Assembly (NCBI GenBank): GCA_026770585.1
Contig: MU646308.1
Span: 1,609,594-1,621,614, forward strand
Length of the DNA stretch: 12,021 nt
Origin: Baffinella frigidus
Taxonomy: Eukaryota > Cryptophyceae > Cryptomonadales > Baffinellaceae
Direction of reading: 5' to 3'
Below are positions 1 to 6,879 of the stretch, in pieces. The notes under the pieces were generated by a model. The model saw nothing but the letters and a program-made list of their open reading frames with translations. It was not told where the DNA came from and searched no databases. A program made the position numbers and the translations under genes. The number at the start of each line of letters is the position of its first letter. The first letter of the stretch is position 1.

Positions 1-52
<52 letters not shown>
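1..52. repeat. Poly-G homopolymer at window start
   Basis: Uninterrupted run of 52 G residues. The window also ends in G-rich sequence. It may be a genuine homopolymer or a sequencing/assembly artefact at a contig edge; the sequence alone cannot decide. Confidence 0.9.
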
Positions 53-55
<3 letters not shown>

Positions 56-407
56 CGAGCGAGGTTCGTGTGCCCCTAAGGTAGCTTGCAGGGCCGGTTG
101 AGAATCAGTTAGGGTTAAGAGTTTAGGGTTCAGTCGATCTACGATCGAGAGTCGGGGCGTTGTGTGGTCTATGTGTGGGAGATAGCTATGTACATGTACA
201 AGTGGAGTAAAGAAAGTGAAATGTTGGTGATGTAGGTGGGTTGGTGTCAAATGCTTTCTCTGCAGTCCTTTCTACGGAAGGGCGTGTCGTTGGCATATGT
301 TGGGAGAAATTAAAACCTAATGGACCTAAAGGTCTCACACGTAGGTGCATGCCTGAGCCTCATGCAGAAAGCCAACGTTCAAGGAGGCCGTATTTGGACG
401 CAACTCG
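53..407. other. No recognisable gene
   Basis: Short open frames occur on both strands but none shows a recognisable motif or sustained codon bias. A small G-rich telomere-like patch (GTTAGGGTTAAGAGTTTAGG) lies near 107-130. Nothing else is supported. Confidence 0.5.
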
Positions 408-529
408 GTACAGGGGTACCTCGCTCATAAGAAACCACGCCCCCCCAGGACCCTACAGTAGCCTATGCCTAGGGCCCTAAGGTGGTCCTATGAGGGGGCC
501 AGTTCCTTATGAGCGAAGTACCCCTGTAC
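408..529. mobile_element. Miniature inverted-repeat element, family B copy 1
   Basis: The left end GTACAGGGGTACCTCGCTCA and the right end TGAGCGAAGTACCCCTGTAC are inverted repeats of about 24 bp with one mismatch, giving a 122-bp non-coding element. A second member with the same ends and a similar centre (GGACCCTAC...CCTATG...GGTGGTCCT) is at 6006-6129. No clear target-site duplication is visible. The structure is that of a MITE, mobilised if at all by a transposase encoded elsewhere. Confidence 0.75.
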
Positions 530-567
530 AAAACCTCCTCGCACGCAGCAGGCGAGGCACACACAAC

Positions 568-634
568 AGCCTACCGTAGGGCCCTAGGACCTGCCTTAGA
601 CCTCTGCGGGTCGTTTTCGACCCACTCAAAGGAT
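568..634 (+). mobile_element. Truncated copy of the 103-bp element family A
   Basis: It begins inside the conserved block CCTACCGTAGGGCCCTAGGA and runs to a degenerate right end (CTCAAAGGAT). It lacks the left terminal repeat. The internal hairpin CGGGTCGTTTTCGACCC corresponds to GGGGTCAATTTTGACCCC in the intronic copy at 9614-9715. Confidence 0.6.
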
Positions 635-1931
635 AGATGCCGCACAAATGCTCCTCGCATGCGGGGTTGGATCCTCGCACTTTGAGGCGCTGGCCAAAGA
701 CATGTGGATGAGCACGTGGAACGTGTGCAGGGGAACCTGGGCTGTAAGAAACGATCCTGATGAGAAAGGAGGCGTTTTTGTGGGGTGGACTTTTTTACAT
801 CTTAAGAAAGGGAGAGCGTGCGTTTTATCTGTGTTTCTCAAGTTGTAAGAAATGCGAAGCGTGCGTTTTCCCACATCTTTTTACATGACAAAATGGCCCA
901 CATATGGCTTCCCCCCGCTGGAAAGGGAAAACGGACGCTGGGAGCGGCGTGAAGGGGCAGGAGCGGCGGGAGCGGCGGTAGCGGTACGAAAGGGTTAAGA
1001 AAACGAGCAAACGGTAGAAGGTGGAGATAGAATCCATCAGGAAAATGCTCGTCAGAGTGGCCAACATGGGTACAGTAAGTGGCGACATGCGTAAAGCATA
1101 TGCAGCGCTGACACTGGTTGTTTGGTAAGGAATCACCGATCTCTCTCCCCCCGCTGAGAATAGGACTACAGATTTTTCGGGGCGAGGTTTAGGAGAAGCC
1201 CCCGTGCGACGCATCACTCAATCTCTCTGGTTGTTTCCCCAAGTGACGAGACTGCTGCAGGAAGGATTCGAACCGCAGAAGCATGTGGTTAGTTAGCACA
1301 GTCATTTCCGCATACTCGGTCAAAATTTCGATTGGGAGGTGCAGTGATAAAGGGTGCCTCTCCGTTTATTTTTTAAGTCCTGTGAATCATGAATCTTATT
1401 CACTCGAAGGGGATTCACGAAATCCTTTTTTATTCCGCTGCGTGGACTGTCATGCCTTGAGAGACGTCTGAAAAAATTGGAGATCCTGGGATTCATAACC
1501 AATTTCTAACTGCCTGTCACAAAAGGAAACCAACGGGAGTGGTTCAGTTCTTTTTTTCAACAACAACCCGGATAAAATGTGATGTGCATCACCTTTTAAA
1601 AAAATGTGAAGTTCATCACCTGATTTGGTCAAATCAGGTGATGAAGCCAAGTTTTTTGGATTTTCATTCCCCGATCCCCCGACCACAAAATCTCAGACAT
1701 TCCATTCCGCGCTGACCCAGAATCTACAATACATGATTCTCGATCGGTACATTTCCCGATGGTCTCGTCTGTGGTTTGTTACACATTTTCATGAAATCCT
1801 CGACAAAAGCCCCTTTTTCGCATGGGCGATTTTTGCCTGCATGTTTTTTGTTAGGGTGCGTGGCACCCAAACCACTCATGGAAATCGAAAGGAGCTTTAC
1901 TCCCCCTGAAGGCTACTTTTCAAATAACCTT
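635..1931. other. Intergenic stretch without a recognised gene
   Basis: AT-richer than the gene regions. There are short open frames on both strands (for example 648-848 + and 825-1217 -) but no protein family could be recognised and no splice-consistent extension was found. The segment 804-880 contains two imperfect copies of a motif containing GCGTGCGTTTT. Around 1612-1645 there is a perfect hairpin, listed separately. Confidence 0.5.
1612..1645. repeat. Perfect 16-bp hairpin
   Basis: TTCATCACCTGATTTG is followed by a 2-nt loop (GT) and its exact reverse complement. The related motif GATGTGCATCACC occurs just upstream at 1581-1593. It is probably the tip of a small inverted-repeat element. 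No T-run or gene end makes it a terminator. Confidence 0.7.
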
Positions 1932-2077
1932 ATCTCAGAAAACGAGTTCTAAAACTCATTTTCTTAAGTCAATTCCCCTTCAAATTCGTCAACTTATTCT
2001 TTACTCTCCGCATAAGTTGACAAATTTGTAGGGGAATTGACTTAAGAAAACGAGTTTTAGAACTCGTTTTCTGAGAT
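1932..2077. mobile_element. 146-bp near-perfect palindromic MITE
   Basis: The ends are ATCTCAGAAAACGAGTTCTA and its reverse complement. The arms continue through CTTAAGTCAATTCCCC for about 65 bp each, with only about four mismatches, separated by roughly 16 bp. Arm similarity this high suggests recent insertion or gene conversion. No open frame and no obvious target-site duplication. Confidence 0.85.
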
Positions 2078-2211
2078 GAAACCGTACGCGAAATTTACAC
2101 CCTTGGTTGTCTGATTCCCCGTTTCAGGGGGTCCTTTAGAGGTTAAATTTGAACCTTCACAAACTGTGAATTTCATAACCTGAGTTTCAGCTAAATTAAT
2201 TCGCCAAGACA

Positions 2212-2279
2212 GGACAGGTTATTGACCTTCAGAAATGCGACCCTGGATGGACAGGTTATTGAGCTTAGAAATGCGGCCC
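2212..2279. repeat. Short tandem duplication upstream of the oxygenase-like gene
   Basis: Two copies of a unit of 31-33 bp starting GGACAGGTTATTGA and ending AATGCGACCCT / AATGCGGCCC (2212-2244 and 2249-2279), about 57 bp before the first ATG of the downstream gene. A regulatory role is possible but nothing shows it. Confidence 0.7.
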
Positions 2280-2335
2280 ATTTCGTACTTTAGGGTTCGC
2301 GCCAGCGCGTTCCGCTCCTCCCTCCTCCTAACGTC

Positions 2336-5326
2336 ATGTTCATGTCTCGGTGTCTGGAAGGGATTTGTCCGTTTTTTGGTATGAAAGAGGATTCTCGTGA
2401 TCCTGGGTTTGACATGCCACCACCACAACCCGTGGACATTGGAGAGACTTGGATGCAAGAGGACGCTCTGGCAACGAGATTCCTCAAGGGGGACCGCGCC
2501 TCACCGGACGATGTTTTCGCGATCATGCGCGGGCTGGGTGCTACGGCACACGAGACGTTTGCGCGCTACGACGACGTCGGGTTGGACGAGCGCGCGCGGG
2601 GAGCGCTGATGCGGCACGCCGACAGCAAGCAGCCGGCTGGAGAGGCGGACTTCAAGCTGCACCTTTCGCGTGACGAGCTTGCGGCGATTGTCGGCGACGA
2701 GAGCGCGACGCGCCTGGACGCCCTCTTCCGGCAGTTTGGGGCGGAGGCCTACCGGGTTCAGGTGCGCCCCCTCTCTCTAAACCCTGAACCCTGGGCCCTA
2801 AACCCTCAACCCTCAACCCTAAAACCAAACCCGACACTCAAACCCCGAAACCCGAAACCCGAAACCCGGATCCCGAACCCCCGCCGAAACCTAGCCTCCG
2901 TGGGGGGCGGTGCATACTGGCCGTACTGGCTTCAAGAAAGGGCTCTGTGAGTGGCCTCCATGGTCACCACCAGCCCTCAGCAGTGAACCAAATCGAGCGA
3001 TGGCAAAAGTTGATTTCCCCTGGGTGGTAAACCCCCAGGATTTGCCACCCAGGGGAATTGCCCACAACTCTCCACATCGCGATTTGGTTCACTTCTGAGG
3101 GCTGGTGGCATGGCCGTGAAGAGCCCGAGCGACTTTTGCAAACTCTCATTCGGTATCACCAACTCAGGGAGAGAACGCCCTTTTGGCGGCGTGGAGATCC
3201 TAGCTCTGTCCCACTTCAATTTGGTCTCGTAGATAGGGTGCCCCCCCCGAAATTTCACAGGTGGATTTCAGGGGGGGGGGTCAAAATCCACCTGTGAAAT
3301 TTCGGGGGGGGGCACTCTATCTACAAGACCAAATTAAACTGGGACAGTGCTGGAGATCCTGACGCAGCATGTATGACAGGTGCGGCGGGTCGAGGCGGCG
3401 GCTGGCGGAACGTGTATCAACTTCCGCACGGATGTCACGCCCCGCACCATGCAGGTAGGCCATGTCCCCCCTCCCCCTTGACGTCTCGCACCATGCACCA
3501 GACGCCCCACACAATGCAGGTTATGTACCAGCCCGTCCTGCTTCCTGGCTCCTTTCCCCTCCACACGTGACGGATTTGAATAAAAAACGCCGACCGTCAA
3601 CTTCAGAACAATCCCTGCACCTGACTGAGGCAGAGCTGGAATGCAGGTGGTAACTGCCTAGCCAGATGCCTGCTGTTTGGGTTATTGTGGGAGAGCCCCG
3701 CCTATCCGCAGGTGGCGCTCAACAGCGAGAGAGACTACGACAGCGGGCGGCTTGTCTTCGCTACGGATCAGGGGTTGGTGGTGCCGAGCAGGTTGAGGGT
3801 TTAGAGTTAGGGTTTGGGGCATAGGGTTTAGGGTATAGGGATCAGCAAAGCCGTGACCCTAACCCCTAAACCGAGTGTAAACAGTAAACCCTAAACCCTA
3901 AAGACTACACCATAAACCCTCAACCATCAATCCTCAACCCTCCACCCTCCACCCTATGCATTACGACCTAAACCTTGACCCCTAGACCCTGAACCCTGAA
4001 CCCTGAACCCCAAACCCCAAACCCCAAACCCCAAACCCCAAACCCCAAATACCACACCCCAAACACCACACACCACACACAACACCCCAAACCCCAAACC
4101 CTGAACCCTAAACCCTAAACCCTAAACCTGAAACCTGAAACCTGAAACCTGAACCCTAACCCCTGCACTTGAAACTCTCAACCCTAAATCATACACCCTA
4201 CACCCTACACCTTACGCCCTGAAACTTGAACCCTTCACCCTACACCCTACACTAAATACCCTCAACCCTCAACCCTACACACCCTAAACCCTAATCCCTA
4301 CACCCTAAACCCTACACCCTAACCCCTTAAACCTGAAACCCTCAACTCTAAACCCTCAACCCTAAACTCTAAAACCCTAAACCCTGACCCCAAACCCAAA
4401 AGCCCAAACCCTGAACCCTACACCCTGAACCTGAACCCTACACCCTACACCCTAAATACTTGCCCCTCAACCCTAAAGCCTGAAGCCAAAAGCCAAAAGC
4501 TTGAACCCTAAATCCTAAACCCTCAACCCACAACCTTAATGAATCCTAAACCCTAAAACCAAAAGCCTAATCCCTAATCCCTGACCCGTTACACGTAAAC
4601 CCTAAACCTTAACCCCCAAACTCTTAACTCTAAACACTAAACTTTGAACTCTCAGCCCTAAACCTCAAACCCGAAACCCAAAACCTTGTAAACCTCAAGC
4701 CCTTAACCCTAAACCCAAAACCAAAACCCCAAAACTTTCAACTCTAAACTCTTAACCTTAAACTCTGAACCTTAAACATTACACCCTAAAGCTTAAAGCC
4801 TAAAGCCTAAAGCCTCAATCCTAAACCTTGAACCTTAAACCTTAACCCTAAACCCTAAACTCTAAACTGTCAACCCTCATCCTAGTAATCTCTCATCCCC
4901 AAACCGCAAACCGTAAACCGTAAACCCTAAGCCCTAAGCCCTAAACACTAAACCCTCAACTCTAAACCGTAAACCCTTAACCCTCAACCCTCAACCTTCA
5001 AATCTCAACCCTCAACCCTCAACCCTAAACCCTAAACCCTTGAAAACCCTGAGCCCTAAACCCTAAACCCTAAACCCTAAACCCTAAACCCTAAACCCTC
5101 AACTCTAAACCAGGCGTGTGATCTCGGGGGGGCTTCGACGAATCTAAACCCTGAACCCTAAACCATACACCCTAAACCCTAAACCCTAAACCCTAAACCC
5201 TGAACTCTCAACCCTAAAACGAGCAGAGAAGCTGGCTCCGCGACGCTGCACGACAAGAGTATCGCGCACGGTGTGAATCAGCATACGCGGGGCGTGCGGT
5301 ATAGCTTGTTCTTTACTGAACTCTAG
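2336..5326 (+). CDS. 2-oxoglutarate/Fe(II)-dependent oxygenase-like protein, four exons
   Basis: Exons 2336-2761, 3380-3454, 3712-3791 and 5227-5326 join in frame to 226 residues; stop is TAG. All introns are GT-AG with CAG acceptors (phases 0, 0, 2). Exon 1 gives an acidic, helical-looking N-terminus (1-142). Exons 2-4 carry a C-terminal double-stranded beta-helix signature as in prolyl-4-hydroxylase-like Fe2OG domains: CINFRTD (154-160), TMQVALN, YDSGRLVFAT, GLVVPS, EAGSATLHD, IAHGV (distal ligand H208) and GVRYSLFF (2-oxoglutarate-binding R218). Known family members have HxD where this protein has R158-T-D160, so the first iron-ligand His is missing. No signal peptide or membrane segment is seen. 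Substrate unknown. The frame is bounded upstream by TAG at 2291; later in-frame ATGs at 2342, 2381 and 2414 are alternative starts. The family call comes from motif reading, not a search. The exon joins are inferred. Confidence 0.78.
2776..2885 (+). repeat. Degenerate telomere-like repeats at the start of intron 1
   Basis: Starting about 15 bp after the donor at 2762, the intron consists of CCCTAAA-type variants (ACCCTGAACCC, CCCTCAACCC, then ACCCGAAACCCG). The C-rich strand is the sense strand. Confidence 0.85.
2940..3127. mobile_element. Inverted-repeat element in intron 1 (first of two)
   Basis: The arms contain CCACCAGCCCTCAG, GTGAACCAAATCG and TTCCCCTGGGTGG, matched on the other side as reverse complements. 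Similarity reaches outward to GGGCTCT/AGAGCCC, making an element of about 190 bp with long imperfect arms. Lacks coding capacity. The exact ends are uncertain by about 20 bp. Confidence 0.75.
3202..3351. mobile_element. 150-bp MITE in intron 1 with 9-bp target-site duplication
   Basis: The terminal repeats AGCTCTGTCCCA and TGGGACAGTGCT extend into arms of about 65 bp (AATTTGGTCT, GTAGATAG, then a C-run and CGAAATTTCACAGGTGGATTT). The element is flanked on both sides by the exact direct repeat GGAGATCCT (3193-3201 and 3352-3360). That is a classical insertion footprint and suggests a cut-and-paste DNA transposon family generating 9-bp duplications. It lies 19 bp before the acceptor of exon 2. 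Confidence 0.9.
3481..3519 (+). repeat. Duplicated 3' end of oxygenase exon 2 inside intron 2
   Basis: The last 18 bases of exon 2 (ACGCCCCGCACCATGCAG, 3437-3454) recur as ACGCCCCACACAATGCAG at 3502-3519, again followed by GT. A further partial copy (CTCGCACCATGCA) is at 3485-3497, and the short form AATGCAGGT recurs at 3640-3648. The true donor is taken as the one contiguous with the intact exon; the others are potential decoy donors. Confidence 0.75.
3522..3639 (+). mobile_element. Introner-like hairpin element, copy i, flanked by AATGCAGGT
   Basis: This is a 118-bp insertion between exact 9-bp direct repeats AATGCAGGT (3513-3521 and 3640-3648). It contains a diverged member of the hairpin family found in four CCT4 intron positions: TGACGGATTTG ... 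CGTCAACTTCAGAACA ... GACTGAGGCAGAGCT. The duplicated 9-mer is the exon 2 end plus donor (ATGCAG|GT), so each flank is a potential 5' splice site. The element is non-coding. Confidence 0.65.
3794..5220 (+). repeat. 1.4-kb degenerate telomere-like array forming intron 3
   Basis: It consists of heptamer-related units (CCCTAAA, CCCTGAA, CCCTCAA, CCCCAAA, CCCTACA) with perfect runs such as 5056-5098 and 5165-5200. The first ~50 bp (3797-3842) are in the opposite G-rich orientation, and the polarity switches near 3845-3855. A unique insert (GGCGTGTGATCTCGGGGGGG and following) lies at 5113-5143. Because exon 3 and exon 4 splice in phase across it, the array is intronic rather than a chromosome end. 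Confidence 0.92.
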
Positions 5327-5346
5327 GAGGCGATTGCCGCTCTCAT

Positions 5347-5449
5347 ATCCCACAAGTGGCCAGTAGGCTCATACGCCCTACCGTATGACCCTAGGACCTA
5401 CCTAGTATCTCTTGGGGGTCAAATGTGATCCGCTGGCCACTCAAGGGAT
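5347..5449 (+). mobile_element. 103-bp element family A, copy 1
   Basis: It starts ATCCCACAAGTGGCCAGTAG and ends GGCCACTCAAGGGAT, with inverted terminal repeats (consensus ATCCCTTAAGTGGCC). The centre has GGCTCATACGCCCTACCGTA. It starts 20 bp after the oxygenase stop codon, so it lies in the probable 3' UTR or just beyond. It has the same length as copies 2 and 3. Confidence 0.88.
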
Positions 5450-5453
5450 GGCA

Positions 5454-5475
5454 TGTTCTTTACTGAACTAGGCCT
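5454..5475 (+). repeat. Duplicated end of the terminal oxygenase exon
   Basis: TGTTCTTTACTGAACT recurs 3' of element copy 1, repeating the last codons of the gene (5308-5323). A second block, CTAGGAGGCGATT (5525-5537), repeats the sequence after the stop (5322-5334). The flanks of element copy 1 are therefore duplicated, split by about 50 bp of unrelated sequence. Confidence 0.8.
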
Positions 5476-5577
5476 TCCCGATGGAGCAGCGCGGTGAAGC
5501 TTTGTACCCATCTGCTAGGAGGCACTAGGAGGCGATTTCTACTCGCATATGCCCTTCTCAGCCTGCGGTAGCCCCCT

Positions 5578-5680
5578 ATCCCTTAAGTGGCGAGTAGGCT
5601 CATACGCCCTACCGTAGGGCCCTAAAACCTGCATAGGACTTCTTGGCCTACAAATTTGAGGGCATGGCCACTTAAGGGAT
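5578..5680 (+). mobile_element. 103-bp element family A, copy 2
   Basis: Terminal inverted repeats ATCCCTTAAGTGGC and GGCCACTTAAGGGAT are the least diverged of the family. The internal block GGCTCATACGCCCTACCGTA matches copy 1. It has the same orientation as copy 1 and is exactly 103 bp. Confidence 0.9.
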
Positions 5681-5733
5681 AGAGAAACAATCTTCATTCG
5701 AGTTAGGGTGGACATTCACCCTAGGAAGCCTCT

Positions 5734-5792
5734 GGGGACACAACCCCATGTGTAAAGTCACTGCTGCCATCCTACATGGGGTTGTATCCCCC
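5734..5792. repeat. Imperfect hairpin between element copies
   Basis: GGGGACACAACCCCATGTG pairs with CATGGGGTTGTATCCCCC across a spacer of about 22 bp. It may be a separate small element or a remnant. No gene contains it. Confidence 0.65.
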
Positions 5793-5853
5793 GAAAGCCC
5801 GGCACATACGGGATAGCCTGTTCTTGCAGAGAGAACACGGGAACCTGGTGAGC

Positions 5854-5956
5854 ATCCCTTAAGTGGCCAGGTAGTCAAATTTGGCGGCCAAGAGGTCCTA
5901 GGCAGGTCCTAGGGCCCTACAGTAGGGCGTATGAGCCTACTGGCCACTTACGGGAT
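5854..5956 (-). mobile_element. 103-bp element family A, copy 3 (reverse orientation)
   Basis: It runs from ATCCCTTAAGTGGCC to GGCCACTTACGGGAT. The internal block reads TAGGGCGTATGAGCC, the reverse complement of copies 1 and 2. Length is again 103 bp. Together with copy 2 it forms a tail-to-tail pair with a 173-bp spacer. Confidence 0.9.
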
Positions 5957-6005
5957 AGGCCCGCAAAGGGCAAGAAACCCGAAATAGAGGACCGAGACAG
6001 TTGTC

Positions 6006-6129
6006 CTACAGATGTACCTCGCGCATACGAAACATCACCCCCTTAGGACCCTACTGCAGGCCTATGCCCAGGGTCCTATGGTGGTCCTAGTGGGGGGGGC
6101 TGGTTCCTATGAGCGAGGTACCCCTGTTC
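6006..6129. mobile_element. Miniature inverted-repeat element, family B copy 2
   Basis: The left end CTACAGATGTACCTCGCGCA and right end TATGAGCGAGGTACCCCTGT match the copy at 408-529 and pair with each other. The centre (AGGACCCTACTGCAGGCCTA, then GGTGGTCCT) is also shared. It is 124 bp and non-coding. Confidence 0.78.
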
Positions 6130-6477
6130 AGGATTCGGGGGAAGTAGAGTGATGTAAACATATGTGCCACTTGGCAAGCGTGGATTGAAACTATTTTTAG
6201 GCGTCTTCGGCGCCAATGGGTTTCCCGAAGGAGATTTCCCGAAAACTTTCAAATTCAGAACAAGACATGCCGAGGCTGTCTAGGGCAGTTTTTTTTCCTT
6301 TAGTGGGTCGAGCCGTTTTGGCCGCAGTGGATTACCAAAAAGTGGTGTGGCCGACGAGTCAAGGCGAGGGCGACCCATCTGTTTCTAAGGTCTGCAATCC
6401 ACAGGCAGTTTCTTAATGAAAACTCCAGTTTTGAGCGGGATTTAGGTTTTTTATTACACAAGGTACCTGGAAACTCT
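6130..6477. other. Intergenic stretch, no recognised gene
   Basis: A 66-codon open frame on + at 6216-6416 has no recognisable motif. An opposite open frame overlaps it. Neither is supported as a gene. Confidence 0.45.
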
Positions 6478-6602
6478 ATCCTGACTAAATCCTGAGACCT
6501 CCTGACTAAATCCCGACACCTCCTGACTCTATCCTGAGACCTCCAGACCAAATCTTGAGACCTCATGACTAAATCCTGAGACATCCTGACTCTATCCTGA
6601 GG
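6478..6602 (+). repeat. Tandem ~20-bp minisatellite
   Basis: About six degenerate units of the form CCTGACTAAATCCTGAGACCT, alternating TAAATC and CTATC variants. It lies about 280 bp beyond the CCT4 stop codon, between the convergent genes. Confidence 0.88.
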
Positions 6603-6810
6603 AGGGGGGGTGCGCCTCCTTATGCGCAAGGTGCACACGCGGGAGCACGGCAGCCAGACACCCACGATCAGATTTCGCTGTTTCACCCACACACCCTTTC
6701 GCCCCGATACCCCCCCTCTCAGACTCACACGCCCACTCCCCGCCTCCCCATCAGAGTCTTCGACGGCCCCACCATGCTGACCCACACACTATCGCGAGGG
6801 TAGGAACGAC

Positions 6811-6866
6811 GCCATCTCTCTCTCTCTCTCTCGCTCTCTCTCCCCCGCTCTCTCTCTCTCACACAC
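6811..6866. repeat. (CT)n microsatellite in the CCT4 3' region
   Basis: Interrupted CT dinucleotide run ending in a short CA run. On the CCT4 sense strand it reads GTGTGTGAGAGAGAG starting about 14 bases after the stop, so it is probably within the 3' UTR. Confidence 0.9.
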
Positions 6867-6879
6867 GCGGAGAGAAGGC

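Noticed and set aside
648-848. 66-codon open frame on +
   Set aside because: No recognised motif, no splice-consistent continuation, and an overlapping open frame on the other strand; chance is adequate.
825-1217. 130-codon open frame on -
   Set aside because: Low-complexity Arg/Ser-rich stretch and no family resemblance. A short + reading at about 1029-1130 looks mildly protein-like but is only about 36 codons and closed by stops.
1240-1320. Possible tRNA on the - strand, from GGTTCGAATCC
   Set aside because: The T-loop-like motif is present, but the flanking bases do not form a five-pair T stem, and no acceptor, D or anticodon arms could be assembled around it.
3794-5220. A true chromosome end (telomere)
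   Set aside because: The array is highly degenerate, changes polarity, and lies between two exons that splice in phase into one conserved domain, so it is interstitial and intronic.
2760-5220. CRISPR-like or prokaryotic repeat array
   Set aside because: Units are 6-8 bp and contiguous without spacers, and the surrounding genes are eukaryotic with introns.
6300-6785. 161-codon open frame on - (Arg/Asp-rich repeats)
   Set aside because: Its body is the translation of the 20-bp minisatellite at 6478-6602; there is no domain and no supporting splice or start context.
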